DNA of 23,385 bases. Source: an uncultured bacterium. GTDB lineage: Bacteria > Patescibacteria > ABY1 > SG8-24 > 2-12-FULL-60-25. The position numbers were made by a program, and so were the translations under genes. This document shows, one piece after another, positions 22,860-23,385 of this stretch. Location: NCBI GenBank assembly GCA_937863195.1, contig CALMET010000034.1, positions 1 through 23,385 on the forward strand, given 5' to 3'. A model generated the notes under the pieces. The model was not told the DNA's origin and searched no databases. It saw only the letters and a list, made by a program, of their open reading frames with translations. Positions within the stretch are counted from its first letter, which is position 1. Every line of letters begins with the position of its first letter.

Positions 22860-23385
22860 TCAGCGCTTCGAGGGAGATGAACTCTCCTTCTTCTCGAACG
22901 TATGATGAAATGGAGGAAGATCCAAAAGATCAGGATGGTTGGTGATCGTCGCTACGACGATGGTTTTTTCTTTTTGGACTTCGATTTGGTACGTAAGCCA
23001 ATCGGGATTGGGCATGTCTCGATTGATCAGTTCTTCGATCAGCCTCTCCACCTCGCGCTTGACGATCTTCTTGGGATTGTCGCTCACCGCATTCGGCTTG
23101 GCAGTCACGGTAGTATTTGTCGCGGCTTTGGGCTTCGGGCCTGCCTTCCAGTTACTCCGACAATCCGGGCAATAGCTGCGCGGTCCCATGAAGCCGACGT
23201 CCCGGAAATGCAGCTTGCCACATGTTGCATCGGCGCAAGGCTCTTCCTTTCGAGCCTGAGGCTTCGGAGGCGATATGAATGCCGGTGCTCGATGCGATGA
23301 TTGTGGGAAGATTTGCGAGGGTGCAGGTGGTGCCACGATGGCGACCGGTGCAGGCTGACTCTTCTTGAGACAGGCTTCGCAATGC
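22860..23385 (-). CDS. Zinc-ribbon protein of unknown function, N-terminus outside the window
   Basis: The frame is open across the right edge, so the gene is 5'-truncated; a GTG at 23336 is available but cuts off a preceding HCEACLKKS segment in the same frame, which carries a CxxC pair. The 174 visible residues hold a Pro/Gln-rich linker (SQPAPVAIVAPPAPSQ), then a zinc-ribbon-like unit: CADATCGK (C-x4-C) and, about 20 residues on, CPDCRSNW (C-x2-C). A basic Lys/Thr/Ala-rich linker follows, then a helical segment (KREVERLIEELINRDMPNPD) and a C-terminal strand pair (YQIEVQKEKTIVVATITNHP). Two knuckle pairs plus HCEAC suggest one or two bound metals. Nucleic-acid or protein binding is plausible but not shown. 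Confidence 0.75.
   Translation of the reverse strand, partial: HCEACLKKSQPAPVAIVAPPAPSQIFPQSSHRAPAFISPPKPQARKEEPCADATCGKLHFRDVGFMGPRSYCPDCRSNWKAGPKPKAATNTTVTAKPNAVSDNPKKIVKREVERLIEELINRDMPNPDWLTYQIEVQKEKTIVVATITNHPDLLDLPPFHHTFEKKESSSPSKR

Overview
The window most resembles a streamlined bacterial genome of the Candidate Phyla Radiation (Patescibacteria, Parcubacteria-like). This is inferred from the compact, overlapping F-type ATPase operon, the short c, delta and b subunits, the large Ig/alpha-2-macroglobulin surface protein, the secreted MEMO-like protein and several hydrophilic proteins I cannot assign. TGA and TAG both serve as stops, so the standard or bacterial code is used. No insertion sequence, phage gene, CRISPR array or rRNA is visible.

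Layout. From 1 to 13.4 kb almost everything is on the minus strand. Reading in the direction of transcription (high to low coordinates), the order is: a small lipoprotein, ccdA and hflX (13.4-11.3 kb); three short unassigned proteins that look like distant paralogues (11.2-9.6 kb); the CCA-adding enzyme and an alpha/beta hydrolase (9.6-7.3 kb); a complete ATP synthase operon atpZ-B-E-F-H-A-G-D-C (7.25-0.79 kb); an Fe/Mn superoxide dismutase; and the start of an exported protein at the left edge. From 13.48 to 20.22 kb the plus strand carries an ECF-type sigma factor, a 1746-residue membrane-anchored alpha-2-macroglobulin-like protein whose start overlaps the sigma gene, and a membrane-anchored MEMO-family protein, closed by a strong terminator. 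From 20.28 kb to the right edge lie an unassigned 323-residue protein, an actinobacterial-type dapD and a 5'-truncated zinc-ribbon protein (all minus), plus tRNA-Arg(TCG) on the plus strand.

How the genes work together. The ATP synthase genes make all eight core subunits plus the AtpZ/AtpI assembly factor. The c subunit carries two carboxylates 33 residues apart and an ESTGIY motif, the pattern of the two-carboxylate Na+ rotor of Fusobacterium nucleatum. A terminator-like hairpin separates atpB from atpE. The sigma factor and the overlapping A2M protein look like a regulator/sensor pair: the A2M protein has about 72 residues in the cytoplasm, one membrane helix, then Ig-like and macroglobulin domains outside. 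I regard this as the best candidate for an undescribed system, namely an ECF sigma factor controlled by a protease-bait surface protein.

Two regulatory styles are visible. Core genes (ATPase, sigma, MEMO) mostly lack a recognisable Shine-Dalgarno sequence and overlap their neighbours. The unassigned genes and dapD mostly sit in small units with a TTGAC(A/G) -35 box, a 16-17 bp spacer and an atypical -10 (mostly TAAC or TAAT); the three short proteins also have consensus GGAGG sites. Limits: all calls come from reading the sequence, and no database search or structure prediction was run.
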